This document shows positions 22,989 through 35,500 of a stretch of DNA of 64,000 bases, one piece after another. This DNA is from Dromaius novaehollandiae. Its lineage: Eukaryota > Chordata > Aves > Casuariiformes > Dromaiidae. The stretch lies in assembly GCF_036370855.1 (NCBI RefSeq), contig NC_088102.1, positions 67,155,601 through 67,219,600 on the forward strand, in the 5' to 3' direction. A program made the translations under genes and the position numbers. The notes under the pieces are model-generated. The model worked only from the letters and a program-made list of their open reading frames with translations. It made no database searches and had not been told where the DNA came from. How positions within the stretch are numbered: position 1 is the first letter of the stretch; the number at the start of each line of letters is the position of its first letter.

Positions 22989-25237
22989 TGATCTCAGGTT
23001 TAAAACTTAACGCGAACCAGGGGCGTGAGGAGCTGCAATAATACAGTAACGGTCCAGTCGCTGCAGATGGGTGTTTCCCTCATCGCCTCCGTCCCTCGCT
23101 TTGCGCCTGTCCCAAGTCCCGCAAGCCTCCCTGGAGGCTTATTGCTGGCTTTAAGCTGGTTTTGGTTTTTCTGCTTTCCAGTGGGGCAGTTCGGCGAGAT
23201 GCTGGGAGGCCCCACGTGCTCCCTCCGGTACCCCAAGGTGCGCTCAGGATGGCGGAGGATGGAGGGAGGTGGCTGAGTCCCTGCATCCAGCAGCCCCCCT
23301 TGCTTTTTTTGCGGAGAAGGGGAGATTTGGCATTCGTTCCTCTTCCCCAAAGCACGCCGTCACCCGTTGTTTCCTCCAGCCTCAAACCAGCTCGGTGTTG
23401 CCAACCAGGCGGTCGGGTAGCGGTTTGGGTAGCGTGGGGTGGGCGACGCGGAGCAGCTGGTGGGCACCCAGCCGCCCCACGGCCTGGGAGGCTGATGGTG
23501 CACGACGGCTTCGCCAGGGCCCCTCAGCCCTTCCCTGCTCCGTTTTTAGCCACTCGCCCCCGCTAGTTGCTGGCTCCCCTTCAGCTTCCTCCCCTCTCGA
23601 CCACCTGCAGCCCCCCTGCCCTTTCTCCCCATCATTCGTGCTGTATCTTCACTGAAACGTGAACATTTTCTCCCTGCTGGCCGCAAAAGGCCGACTACCT
23701 TATTTTCTTAGCCCCCCTTTTATATTTCGGCCAACGTTGTTGTTGTTCCTCCCAGTCTCCCCACGGGGGGCCAGTCCGTACGTGGCTGAGCCCCCCCGCG
23801 GCACGAGAGCCCCCGGGCGGGCTGCGGGACGGGGCCAGCAGCCCCAGGGACGCCGCTTCTCCCGACCATCCCTTACCAAGCACGCGCGTTTCTGCCGGGG
23901 GTCGTCCCTGGCGGACCGCTGCTCCGCGTCGCGCGGGCGCAGCCCGTCCTCCAGGGCTGGTGTCAGCGTAGACCAGCTAAGTCCCGCTCACACAGACGCC
24001 CGGCAGGAACAGTGTGGGTGTAGAGGTGGGCAGTGGAGGGGGGAGCTAGGTGACTTCTTGAGGTCCTCTGCTAAAAACAGGGCAGCAGAAGGGTGCAGCC
24101 GGGCGGGAGACGGCGCAGAGGTGACCCTCCTTTCTCCTCAGAAACCAATGCAGAGAGCAACCTTTTAAGACTCGTAGACCGTAACTTGCCAAGAGACATT
24201 GAGGACCCACCGCTGCAACCTAGTTTTGATGTGCTTCCCATGCGTCCTTCCCCTTTACGTTGGGCCTGTGCGCTAGAAGCCCTCTCCTGTGGAATATTTT
24301 AAAGCCACATCTATAAAATACCCCATGAAGGGACCTCCCTGCCTGAGCGTCTGCCGCCACTACTGACCCAAAGCCATCAGGGTCATTGAGGGCCTCGCAG
24401 TGACCTTTAATGATTTTTTTTAATCGAGCTCTGCCTAGCAGACCACACCGGGGTATCAGAGACCCGTGAGCTATCGTGAGGATGGGTCTGCTGGCTGGCT
24501 GCTGCCCATCGTCTGCCAGCCAAGCTCTTCTAGGGGCCCTCTCAGCCTGGCAGCCCGATCCAAAGCTTCACTGCAACCAAAATTGTCTTTCTACGTGGAG
24601 CTGATGAGGCAGCACCTACTGGTAGGGTCCCGTGGTGGCGTACGTGAGAACAGGGCAGAGTCAGTGTCCCTCCGGCCTGGGCAATCCTGACCACCCACCG
24701 CGGCGGCTGCGTGCCCGCGGTCGGGGACAGGGCTTTCCACCCCGATGGACCAAATCAGAGCGCTTGGACGGCCTTCCCTTAGGCTGGAAACGACGTCCCT
24801 CCCCGCGGCTCCCTCGCCACCCGCCTCGCGGCCGGCTGGGCGACGCGGGGAGGAAGAGCACGGCGTGGCCGCGGTCGGGTCGGCGATGCTGGGCGAGGGG
24901 CTCGAGTCAGGCAGCCCCTGTCCCCGGCCCCGGCGCTCCCCTCGCTCGTGCCGCGTTCCCGGCCCTTCTCCCCCTCGCGCTTTGTCTCTGTTTCGTTGGA
25001 CATTCATCCCTCTCGCGTCTGCCCCTTAGAAGATTATGCCCAAAAGAAACCCTCCCCCCCGTCCTGTTTCCGCTACCATTCTTAATACTAATGATAATAA
25101 GCTATCAGTGTTGTCATTGCAATCTATGAATGATAGATTTGAGTATTTATAATTATTATTATTATGATTATTATGGTTATGATTATGTACTTTTTGCTTC
25201 TTACTCTTTGTATGTTGCTCTTTGTTTCTCTGTCGTG

Positions 25238-25243
25238 AATAAA
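25238..25243 (+). terminator. Candidate poly(A) signal AATAAA (middle)
   Basis: GTGAATAAATGCAAGG follows a long T-rich stretch (TTTGTATGTTGCTCTTTG). The A/T-rich UTR-like sequence ends here and gives way to GC-rich DNA, as expected at a real 3' end. Confidence 0.55.
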
Positions 25244-26426
25244 TGCAAGGCCCCGTCGCACCTTCTCTCTGCTCGCCGCTGCCCGCCTGGGGCTGGCTGG
25301 CCCGGGCTGCCTTAGGCACCGCTCGCGAGCGGGCCCGGGCCGGAGGAGGCACACGCAGGGCTGGCAAGCGCTTGGCCCAGGAGCTGGAGGGTGGTGCTCC
25401 CTGAGGATGCAAGGCTCCCAAACCCCGGGAAGACGCAGTCTCTTGAGTCCTGCCTTCCTTTGCGGTGAATCCCCCCCCCCCCCCTCAGCTGGAGTCCATC
25501 CGTGTTTGCAAAGGGCAAGAACGCACTCGCACCAAGACTGGTGAATTAAATGGCGAAAGCTTGAAGCTGGAAGTATCAGCTCTAAGGAGCGTGGGCCAGG
25601 CATCCAGCTCATGGGGTCGGCTCCCTCCAGGTCACGGTCCTCTCACCTTCTTCTACTGGCTGCACCTAGAAAGCGCCTCTTCCCCCCAAGTGGCTTCGTG
25701 ATCTGCTCGCGCCGGCTCTGGCCCCGCTTAGTCTAGTTTTGGCAAGACCCCTTGGGTCTTCCCGGCTCGCCTGTCCTCCTGACGCCCTCTCTGCCCCAGG
25801 ACAGCACATCCTGGGCCAGACCCAGGGCCGGCGTCAGAGCTAACCAGGAGAAAACATCAGGGAAAGGGGAAAGGACCCCTTTCTGCACCGCAGCGTAAAA
25901 TACTCCCTCTGTCACGAGCCAGCCCAGGGAAGACTCAGTTTAATGGATGGGGTTTAACACTGCCCTTCCCAAAGCAGCCGAGAAACAGCCCCTTGTCCCT
26001 GCCCGGGCTTTGAGCTGTCGCAGGTAGGGTCTTGGTCCTTGCGCTGTGTTGAACTCATCATGCCGTTGCTCAGAGCCCCAGCGCGATCCCGCTCAGGCTT
26101 TATCCTGCACCCAGGAGCCGCTGGCAGCCCTTCCCGCGGCTCCCGGCCAGGCGCCGCTCTTCCTACCTCACGTGCTCGCGGGGCGGCCGGGACGCCCTCC
26201 CGGGGCGTCTCGGGGCGGCGGGGCCGTGGCCGTGGCCGTCGGCAGAGCCCGGCACGCGCCGGCGCTGCCGAGCCGGGAGAGCATCCGGGCACCGCCTGGC
26301 CGGACCGCGAGAGACACCCTGCCCCTGCCTCGTCGTTACTTATTTATTACCGGAGGCTGTAAGCAGCTGTGCTTTTTTACCCTCTCTTTCTTTTCCTTTC
26401 TTTTGTATTTTGGAACAACGTGTTGT

Positions 26427-26432
26427 AATAAA
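26427..26432 (+). terminator. Candidate poly(A) signal AATAAA (distal)
   Basis: GTAATAAATGCCC is preceded by a pyrimidine-rich stretch and an AU-rich TTATTTATTA. About 25 bases downstream comes a GT/T-rich stretch (GCTGGTGTCGGCCTTGTTTTT), the usual arrangement of a strong cleavage site. This may be the main DUSP8 3' end. Confidence 0.6.
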
Positions 26433-26450
26433 TGCCCAAATAGATGTTTT

Positions 26451-27419
26451 AACAGCTGGTGTCGGCCTTGTTTTTGCAGGACCGGACCCGTTCGGGCAGG
26501 GCTGGAGGCTCCTAGTTGGGGTGGCCCCTCATGGCCGGGCTGAGGGATGCTCCCGTGCATCGACCCGGCCTGGTGCAAGGCTGGACACACAGACGTACCC
26601 ACGAGCATTTACGGGGCGAGCGGGAGCTAGGCAAGTTCAAAGCAGAAATATGCATCATCTCCCTCCATATGACTACGATACGGGATATTGAGCCCCTAAA
26701 TAAAAACACTCTACTCCCACCTTCCCGCTGCGGCGCCGGGTGACGGTGGCCATGTCGCAGCGAGGACCACACGCCGCGCGCTTGCTGCGTGTTATAGCTA
26801 CATCTTGGGAACGCACCCGGACCCCCCAGAGGCCCCGCTCGGAGGGCCGTGGGCTGCTCGGGGTCCAAGTCGGTGGCATCCTGGGCACCAGCCGGCCGCT
26901 GCGGAGCTGATTTCACCCGACGGCTCTCGTGGAAACGTTTCCCCGCTCCCCCTCCAGCGAGTTTACCTTGGAGAGAGGAGCAAGCGCGGGGAGGCTCCCT
27001 GCAGCTCCGGCTCCAGAAAGCTGCAGCGCTTATTGACTTAAACACGGCAGTGACATCCATCAAAAACCAGTTGCCAAGGCAGTTTTCCACGGGCCCAGCT
27101 AAATCCCGTTGTCTTGTATAAATACAGCCCACTCACCCAGCTACAGCCCTTTGCAAAGGCTCCTAAAGCGGCTGCCGCCTCCCTCGACGGGGCCCAGCCC
27201 GGCACCAGCAGCAGGGCTCCCAGCGCCCCAGGTCTCACCGCCTCGCCCGGCCACGCAAAGGGGACTGATTTAACCCAAAACCATGAGCTTTTCCCACCTC
27301 CCGACCCATTTCCCAGCTCCATTTCACCAGACAATTTCCCGCGGGGACAGTGCTCCCAAGAAGCCCCCAGTGCCAAAGCAGCACCCACCACCCGTCAGCT
27401 GCTGCAGCCACAAGCCTGG
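26451..27419. other. Intergenic DNA after DUSP8
   Basis: GC-rich with no exon recognised. TGTATAAATACAG at about 27,115-27,127 looks like a TATA element but no gene follows it. Confidence 0.4.
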
Positions 27420-27770
27420 CTAAATCCCACTGTCATTACATTATATAGAGCTAAATATAATAAGTGCTGTGCCACTAAGACATGAATAACGCTTAGCGCT
27501 TGGCACAGCAAGGCACACGTGAATATCTGCATCCCAGCTCGCGTCCACGAGCCGTCGGAGTCGAAGGTGGCTGCAAGCGGGCGCAGGAGCGGGAAGGACG
27601 GTGCACGGCAGGAACCGTTCTTGCAATGAGAAGCCCAGGAACGTCCTTTTTCCAGCTCTCGGGCTTTTATTGACTCAGAACGGCTGCCAAGCCTATAAAT
27701 AAATGTTCCTTGTGCTAAATATAGCAGCCACTGAAATAGGCTGCCGTCTATTTATTTAGCTCGTGGCCTC
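27420..27770. promoter_or_regulatory. Candidate enhancer with three MEF2-type sites
   Basis: Three exact matches to the MEF2 consensus YTAWWWWTAR lie in under 300 bases: CTAAATATAA (27,451-27,460), CTATAAATAA (27,693-27,702) and CTAAATATAG (27,715-27,724). An AP-1 consensus TGACTCA sits at 27,671-27,677, and an A/T-rich CTATTTATTTAG follows at about 27,748. The surroundings are GC-rich, so the A/T islands stand out. MEF2 factors act in muscle and neurons, where DUSP8 is known to be expressed, so a DUSP8 or MOB2 enhancer is plausible but inferred. Confidence 0.4.
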
Positions 27771-28199
27771 TTTGAAAGCGGGCCAGTCGGCGCTGCCTCT
27801 ACCTTTGCGCCATCCCGCACGGGGCTGCGGCCACCCACCGAGGGGCCACAACCGCGCTGGTGCGGGGAGAAGGAGTCGCTGAAAGTCGCCCACGTCCCCG
27901 GCCGGAGGCTCCTAGGCTGTGCAGGCGGTGGTGGCGGGGTCTGGCAGGGGGAGGTGCTTTTGGACCCTGTGCCCCTGAGCGGAGAGCTCCTGGGGGGCTC
28001 CTGGGGGAGGACGTAGACAACGTGCCCTGCACTGGTAGCTGCAAGGTGGTTTCTCCTCCTGGGAGGACTCCAGACCTTTTTCCAGTACTGGAGCCTGGAA
28101 AGGAGAGTTTATCGCCTCCCGTGGGCACAGTGCTTTCCAGCGTTACGTGGGGTGCATTCCTTCTCCATGCTTCACGGGAGGGGAGATACCCTCCTCCAG

Positions 28200-29210
28200 G
28201 TGCATAGAGAAACCATATGCCAGGGCCCTGGGGGCACCAACAGGCCTTGATTGCCCCGAGTGGCCTCACCTGGGACCTCACCTGCACCTTCCACCCCAGG
28301 GCCAGAAGCTCCATTTAAGCTCAGGCTGGGCCCCATCTCCTGTCCTGTCTCCTGGATGGACCTTGGAGCTGTGTTACAGCTGTGTCCCCTGATGCTGTGA
28401 TGGGACCTCTGGCTGGACCTGGCTCCTCACTTGGTATGTTTGGGACTGCCATGACCCCTGTGTCCAGCTCCTGCTCCATGCTGTGGGAGGATGTCCTGCT
28501 GGTGAGGGTGCTGCGTTGCTGGGGTCTCCTTCAGGCCCCTCGTGGGGCTGTCCTGGTCCAGCAGCTCCTTGAGACCCTTCAGAGGGGGCTCCTGTTCTCG
28601 GCTGCTGTGCAGAATATCCTGGGCTGGGGACACATGAATGGCATGGAGGCACCTGAGCTCATCCCCCTGCTCCAGCATTTCCCAGGAGATGACTGTGAGG
28701 GGACTCTGGCCTGGGGGGACCCTGCTCTGGGACACCAGGCTGAAAGTGTATGGTGTTATGAGTGTGCTCCTGGGCCCTGCCACCTGCCTGGCCCTGCATT
28801 TGGCTCAACTTGCTTGCATAGAGCATCCTAGGAGGGAGTCCCCCATGCCAGGGGGTCTAATGGGATGGATGCGGGCTGTTTTATGCTGCTTAGACTCAAT
28901 GCTAGAGATTGGTCTTGGGCATATTTAACTCACCTGTATAGGTGTAACTCAAGAGTCATGTTGGCTGTGCACTGACGCAAGAGCCTGGGCTGAAAGAATG
29001 AGCCTCGTCTCTCCAAGGCAGAAAGCACTGATGGAAAGAGGTAAGGGTCACTCTCCTACTGCAGGCACTGCCCTGTGCCCTAAGCCTAACAGAAATAGGA
29101 CTTTGTTTACCTTGGGCTGTGACGGTGTTACTGCAGCTCCATGCCAGCAAAGGAAAAAACCCATCACTCCCTGGAAAGCCACACTTGTTCCTGGAGCAAT
29201 CCAAGACATT
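28200..29210. repeat. CpG-depleted GC-rich block, probable old mobile element
   Basis: The stretch is GC-rich yet has very few CpG, while DNA on both sides is CpG-dense. That is the mark of an inserted, methylated and decayed element. A CATTTAAG box at about 28,313 followed by CTGGATGGACCTTGGAGCTG-type text suggests an LTR-like layout, but I cannot name a family and see no terminal repeats or coding remains. Confidence 0.3.
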
Positions 29211-29530
29211 AATAATGCTTAGCACTTACAGAGAGTTTTGCTAAAAATGAGCTAATCCTTACAACACCCATGGGAAGGAGAAAAGTAATTATTATTATTG
29301 GGCTTGAGGTTTCTTCTTCTTCTTTCCCATGTACCCCTGCAGATCAGGATGAGCTCCACTGAATCCAGAGAGCTCTGCAAGTCAGAGGAGACCTGCATTC
29401 ATCTCCATTTTTACAAACAGGCAACCTGGAGCAAAGATAAGCAGTTTGCTGAAGGCCACATGGGAAGGCAGAGTCCGGGTTGATCTGGTGAATGGGGGAA
29501 ATCTGGGTCCTAGCTCTGCTCCTGCTTCAC
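29211..29530 (+). repeat. MIR/L2-type fragment
   Basis: The order of blocks AATAATGCTTAGCACTTACA, GAGCTAATCCTTACAACACC, ATTATTATTATT, TCCATTTTTACAAACAGGCA, TTTGCTGAAGGCCACATGGG and GGAAATCTGGGTCCTAGCTC is that of MIR/L2 3'-end elements (+ sense: lowest-to-highest). It appears interrupted around 29,310-29,390. Old and divergent. Confidence 0.65.
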
Positions 29531-32500
29531 CAGGCTGTAATTCTCCCACCAGCCCGTTCTGATAATGGAATATCCTGTGAATGTGTTTGGCATCTGCACC
29601 CTCCAAGCTGCCCTGTGTAAATCATGGCTGAGGACATCATCCTGCTCTTATTTTTGAGCCTCCAGCAGCTCTTGGCTGTGCCCTTAAATTCAGAAATTAC
29701 AGCCCAGCAGCATGGCACCTTGCCCCTGGGACCTGGGCAGAGGAGGACGGGCAGCCTTCCTCCTCTTCTGGCATCCTCACCTGGGAGACGTCAGAGGGAC
29801 CCCGGGCACTGCTCTGCAAGACGCCCTGCGCTCAGTGGCAGTAGATGCAGATGATGCTCATGAGCACAATTAATGACTTGAAGCCCTCCCTGCCCGCAGC
29901 ATGGGGCTGAGGCACTGCTGGGGTCCGGGGTTCCCAAATCCGTCCATGTTTTTCAGTGGCTTAGCTTTGCTCCCCTGCGGCGCTCTTCTGTGACCGAAAC
30001 CCTTGCGCTCGGTGTCTGAGTGGAAACACCGCCTGTCAGCAGTACCCAGATGATGTCATGTAGTTTTCCAGGCTCCCGGGTTGAGCCAGCAGCTCGAGCC
30101 AGTATGACTTGATGTTCTTTATTTAGAAGGAGCCCAAGTGTAACGGAGCCCCGGCCTTCCTGGCTCCAGCGGCACCTGGCAGCGGGTCCTGCCCTCCGCC
30201 AAGTCTCTTCTGATGCAACCACAGTCATGGTGAGGATGTCCCCGAGAAGGTCGCTCTTGGGAGGCTCAAAGCGGGGACCAAGTGCCGCTGACAGGAAGGT
30301 GAGTGCTTCAGACACCTGGTGAAGGCATTTGCTAGGTCCGTGCTGCCCCAAATTGTCTTCAGGACCAGCACTGCGGTGGGGTGGGAAATGCCCCTGCACC
30401 CAGCACCCACTGCATGGCCAGGGCCTTTCTCTCCACCTTCAGCGGTGGCTGCTGGGCTGTGCTCAGTCATGCCCTGATAACCCCCAAGTCCCTCTGGACA
30501 GCTTGCATGGCCCAGGGCCACCAGTGTCCCAGGTGCTCTTGCACCCCCAGAGCTCCCAGAGAACCTTCAGAGGCAGAAGGGGCCACCCTTGCCCTTGCGT
30601 GTGTCACCTCCAGGCCAGGTTACCATAACCGAGCGTCAGGCCGGCTCGGGTGCTTTTTGGGAGGCACGAGCGATGCGTATGAAACGCTGTCTACTGGCTC
30701 CACTGCCAGAGAAAGGTTTGGCCTTACTCTCTAAAACAAGCTCAAGGTGCAGCTCTGCTAGGACCATCCTGTGCACCCAGGAGGCTGATGCCACCGGGCT
30801 CGCTGCCCATAGCCCTGTTGCACGTGGGTGCAATCCTGCTCCGCAACACGCTGCGGGTGGGTAGCCAGTGTTGCCCCGGCACCCCGTAACCCACCCCCTG
30901 TCCCTGCGCAGCATCTCGTGGCGGCAGCGTGGCTAAGAGCAGCCCTGCCGCTGGCTCCGGGCTGTCTGGGTTTGCCCAGGGACTCGGAGCTGGCTGGGCA
31001 GGCAGCTGCTCTGAGGGCCCTGTTACTCACCTGCCTGCCTTGCCCCCAGGATGGGGTTTGTCTCTCCTTTAAAGATGCCTTACTTATTTCTTTTTATTAA
31101 ACCTGCCTTCTGCAAAGACAGCAATTATCCCGCTGAGGATTCACCACTAAATGTGTTTGCAGGATGCTGCAAACTCCGTTCCTCAGGTGCCCATGCTGAC
31201 AGCCCCGCGGTCTTGCTCCCGCTCACCGCCCCGCCGGAGAGGAGCCGTGTGGGCAAGAGGAAACACCTGCAAAAATCCCACTTCACGGCACTAGGGTAAG
31301 TCTGCAGACGAGATCCTCTCCTCCAAAAATCAGCGCTGGACCTGGCTGGGCCCATCTCGCCCACGGCCATGCTAACTGCAGCCCTCCCTCCTCTTGGAGC
31401 GTCTCAGCCTCACGGACGCTGCAGCGTCGGCAGGGCACCTCGGTGAATTAAAACAGGCCTCGCTTTAAAGCGCTGCGCTGTTTACGAGCAACAAGAAGGC
31501 GCCAGCTTCCTCCTCTGGTTTGCTCCCGGGAGGCAGTTTCTGAGTCACCGCGGCTCGTGCTGGTACCACGGCCACGTCCCCACCGCAGCGCGTCTGCAGC
31601 AGTTATGGCAGCACTGTACTTCTGTGCATTTCTGGAAAAGCTTCCGCACCCTGCACGTGAATTTTCCGTGCATCATTCAGGGCCAAGGCCTTCTCCATCG
31701 CTGACCCCTCACTGTCCCTCTCTCCCTGACTTGCAATTAAAAATCCGGCGAAGGTGGCTGTGCCGTGCCAGTGCTGTGGTCGCAGGCAGGAGAGGGGCTG
31801 GGCATGCCGGGCAGGCGCTCGCGGTGCTGGGGCCGCGGCGAAGTTGTCGAGCGGAGGCAAAGCCGCCCGGCTCTGCAGCCGGCTCCGGGCGAGCTGCCCT
31901 CGGCCCCCAGCCTCGCCTGGGCCAAAAGGGGCAGATTTCCGCTCTGTTGGACACAGCAACGATTTCCCGGCCTCAGGGTGCCGGTGGCACGGCGGGGGTA
32001 AGGCAGAGCCCGCTGTCACCCAGATGCGGGAGGGAAGCACTGAAATCTGCCCTGCTCGTGGCGGGTCCCCTGCAGAGCCCACCGCCCCGCGGGCCAGGCC
32101 TGCAGCGGGCGGGCGGCCTGCGAGCAGCCTCTAGTGGCAGTCCCCGACAGCTCCTTCGTCCCCACCGACACCGTGGCCGGGCCAGGCCACCGCAGAGGCC
32201 AAGTCCCCTCCTGCCAGGTCCTTGGGGCTGCTGCTTGGTGCCACGCGAGCTGGGCAGAGACGGAGACGCTGCGGGGCCTCCCTGCTGCGTGCGCTGGCTG
32301 CCCTTGGCCCTGGCGCCCACCGAGGCTTTCAGCAATGAGCTCACCCGCTGTCAGCACCGACACCAGGAGCCTGGACGTGCAGGAGCCGCTATCGATATGC
32401 ACATCCCAGCCTCCCCCCGGGGCTTCGCTTGCAGGAAACCTTGGTGCCTCGCCTGCCGTGGAGGGAGACCGGCACCTTCAGGGAAAGCGATGGGATGATC

Positions 32501-35500
32501 CAACCTTTCTTGTTTTTAAATCCACGACGAGGTCTCCTGTGGTATCTCATGTCGCCCTTCAGCTTCCCCGAGCAAAGGCCGCCCTCTTAGCACAGAGGGC
32601 TGGCAAACGGGTGACTGCGTCTCCGGGCAAGCTCACCCCAGGGCACCAGCAGATAAGCCTGCTAGTCTGCCAGAAAACACCTGGTTACGGTGAGCATCAG
32701 TTCGGCGGCAGCACGCCACCCCGGGAGGAAAAATGGCAATTTCTGCTCCCCGGTTGCAGGTCGTGAAGCACGTGCTGGAAGTGGTTTGGTGTGCACTTTG
32801 GAAAGCCGGCCTCTGCCCCTCGCACCTGGGTGCTGGCCACACGTCCCAGCCCTTCCTCACGTGCTCGCCGGCTGGGCGTTAAGGGATGCCCCAGCCCACA
32901 GAGGTGACCCACAGGTAGGACTCAGCTCTTCTGGCTCCATTCCCAGCACCTTCTCTACCACGCTGTCTGCAGCAACCCCAGCATATCCAGGTTGGCCCCC
33001 ACCTCCTGCACTATCGCCTCATGCCTCTTTGCATTTCGGGAGGACATGCCAGGGCCCAGCCCTGGCCTGCACCGTTAGCTGACACTTGTGCCTCGTAGGC
33101 AATGGTTTCAGGTGTTTGCAACTGCATGAGGAACCGCACTGGGCAACTGGGGAGTCAAAATGACTGGTAGAGCTACAGCCAGAAACCATGTTATTTGCTC
33201 TGGGCTCCTTTCCTAGCTATGAAACAAACCATTTGCTGTCTGGCCTCTTGCAAAATGGGTTGCCTCCCTCCCTCTGCGTTCCCCGGAAAGACTTTCAGGT
33301 GCCTGGGTAGACTTCATAAATGACTAATGAGCCCTTGCAAACATTAGTGCTAGAGCCGACTGCCAGAAGCAGACTGAGCTCAAGCAGTCCCTTGCATCTT
33401 TCTGCTCCACCCAGGAAAAGCACTTGCTCTTGACGATGGCCAGATTAAGAGAAAGGCGGACAAACAACCGCGTGGTGCCCTGGACAGGCAAACTCTGACA
33501 CTCGCAGCCCCCAGGAAGGAGTGACTATCAGAGGAGGAAGAAAACCCCTCGTCCTGCCACAGTCCCCTTCACACAGCTCCTCCAGAGAGGGGATTTCTAG
33601 TTGTGGCATTAACACACCTGTGTTTTTCCTGGCTGTGGGTCAGGACTAGCAGAGCAGAGTCTCATTTCTGGGTGGGTTTGGGGATGACAGAGCTGTGGAG
33701 CCAAGGGGTGCCCTGAGGAAGCCTCCACACTCATTGAAAAATCAGTGAAATATGACTTCCCAATGAATCCCCATTGCACTTGGCCCAGAACCGAACTACC
33801 CAGAGGTCTGTATCTTGCAGTGCCTCACCTGGCCACCTATGCACCCCAAATCTGGCCCAACAGGCCCAGAGGGAGCTCAGCCTTTCCTTCGGCAGCCTGC
33901 TTTGGAAGGCTTTGCTTCTACCGGCACCTCAAAGCTGGCACTGTGCACCTCCGCCCTGAGCTGGGCAGGTTTCCAGCAGCACTTAGCCGATCTCAGGGAG
34001 CCTCTGCAGTGTTTTAGGTTTTTTTCTGCTGGATCCTGCAGTTCTGTCTCCCATCCCCTTTTTCAATGAACCTGCTAGAGAGATGCTGCTGTGCTGCTCT
34101 TGCTGTGTTGGTGTCCGGGAAGCTGAGTGAGGAAGAGGAGAGTTTCCCACCACACGGGCCAAGCCATCCCACTTCTGCACGCTCCTGATCCCCTCCCAAA
34201 GCTTCATTTTCCCTCCACCATCAGTGCCTAGCTACAAATGGTGTTACTCGTTGGGAATAGCCTTTGCATCGGTCTTTAACATGCTGTCTCCAGGAGAAAA
34301 CGGCTTGTACCGCTTCCTTGTCTTACGGCCATTAGATGGTGCCATTGAGTCTGCTTTGGATGCGAGGCCCCGAGGACCGCAAGCTCGCACCAGGGAGCAG
34401 AACTGGCTTCTTGCTCCATCCATCCCACAGGCAGGATCTTACAGCAGGGAACAGGGCTTTATCGCCCAGGTCCAAATTTGGCCAAATGAAGAGATTTCTG
34501 ACCATAGCGGTGGGAAAGTAAAGCAAATGTAGGTTTTCAGCTGTTCCCAAAGATGTTAAACAAGCCTGCGTCACTGTTTTTTGCACAAGTCTTGCAAGAC
34601 TGGATCACTTGTTAAACCTGGGCTCGAGTGCTATCAATACAGAAGTATTTCAGCCTCAGTTTCCAAGAAAAGGTGTGTTTGCTGCTGGAAACACTTAGGA
34701 AAGAGGAATCTGGTTCATGCAGCAGGGCCATTGCTGGAAAGGAGAGCTCATGATTCCCCAGAGCCTGGGAGCCCGGCCACTGCCTTGCTCAGAGAGGTCA
34801 CAACAGCAGGCAGAGGTTGAGACAGACCTCCAGTGGTGGAGATAGTCCTAGGAGCAAGGCAGATTTCACACACTAGTCCCTGCTTACGCTAGTTTTTATG
34901 CCAAAACCAGCTTGTGCCCTCTGGTGAAAGCTCCCTTTCCCGTGAGGACCAGGCAGTGACGTGGGACACGCGGGGGATGCTCTCCTCAGACAGTCCTAGA
35001 AAGCAGAAAACAGGCTGGCCTAAGCTCTTCTGCTTGGGGGTGACCTTCTCCCTGCCACATCTCACCTCACCTCTTCCTCTTCTCTTTGCGCAGAGCACAG
35101 CAGAAGAAGAGGTTTGTGCATCGAGGCAAGCTGCTTGCAGCGTGCTTATCACGTTTAACATCTCCCCTCCAGATGTGCAGCCAGGACTTCCTGGGCCTTT
35201 GCACTAATAATTCTCTTTGAGGCAGGCTCTGGCTTTTTGCAATGACCAGAGCCTGGCACAGATGGCCCTGGTGTCCAGCTGAGGCCTTTACCCGGCATTG
35301 CAAACATGCATGAGTAATGACTTATTGCTTTCCCTGGGTTGGCTTTAGGTTTTATTCGTGCAAGATGAAAGAGGAGAAGAATGCTAGCGACGTGAGGAAG
35401 CTTGGGAAGGAACGAGAGAAGAAATAATTACAATTGCATTTAGTCAGCGATAAGAATGGCTGCTGAGCTGGGCTGGGTGATTTCCAAGCACCGGGGGAGC

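Larger units (their letters stand above)
21603..26450 (+). other. DUSP8: DUSP8 3'UTR (extent uncertain)
   Basis: Downstream of the stop are U-rich and AU-rich stretches typical of a 3'UTR. They include a TATATA/A-rich and CACACA run at about 22,140-22,190, a T-rich segment at 22,205-22,270, a TTATTATTATTAT segment at 25,145-25,170 and TTACTTATTTATTAC (AU-rich element type) at 26,337-26,350. Three candidate poly(A) signals allow UTR lengths of about 1.4, 3.6 and 4.8 kb. GC-rich patches (21,800-22,040, 23,760-23,960, 26,100-26,330) interrupt it, so part may be intergenic if the proximal signal is used. Confidence 0.6.

Noticed and set aside
27115-27127. TATAAATA element as a gene promoter
   Set aside because: No exon or start recognised downstream; more likely part of the A/T-rich enhancer-like patches.
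31557-32498. 313-codon plus-strand frame
   Set aside because: Pro/Arg/Gly-rich product without a domain, with equally long antisense frames over the same DNA.
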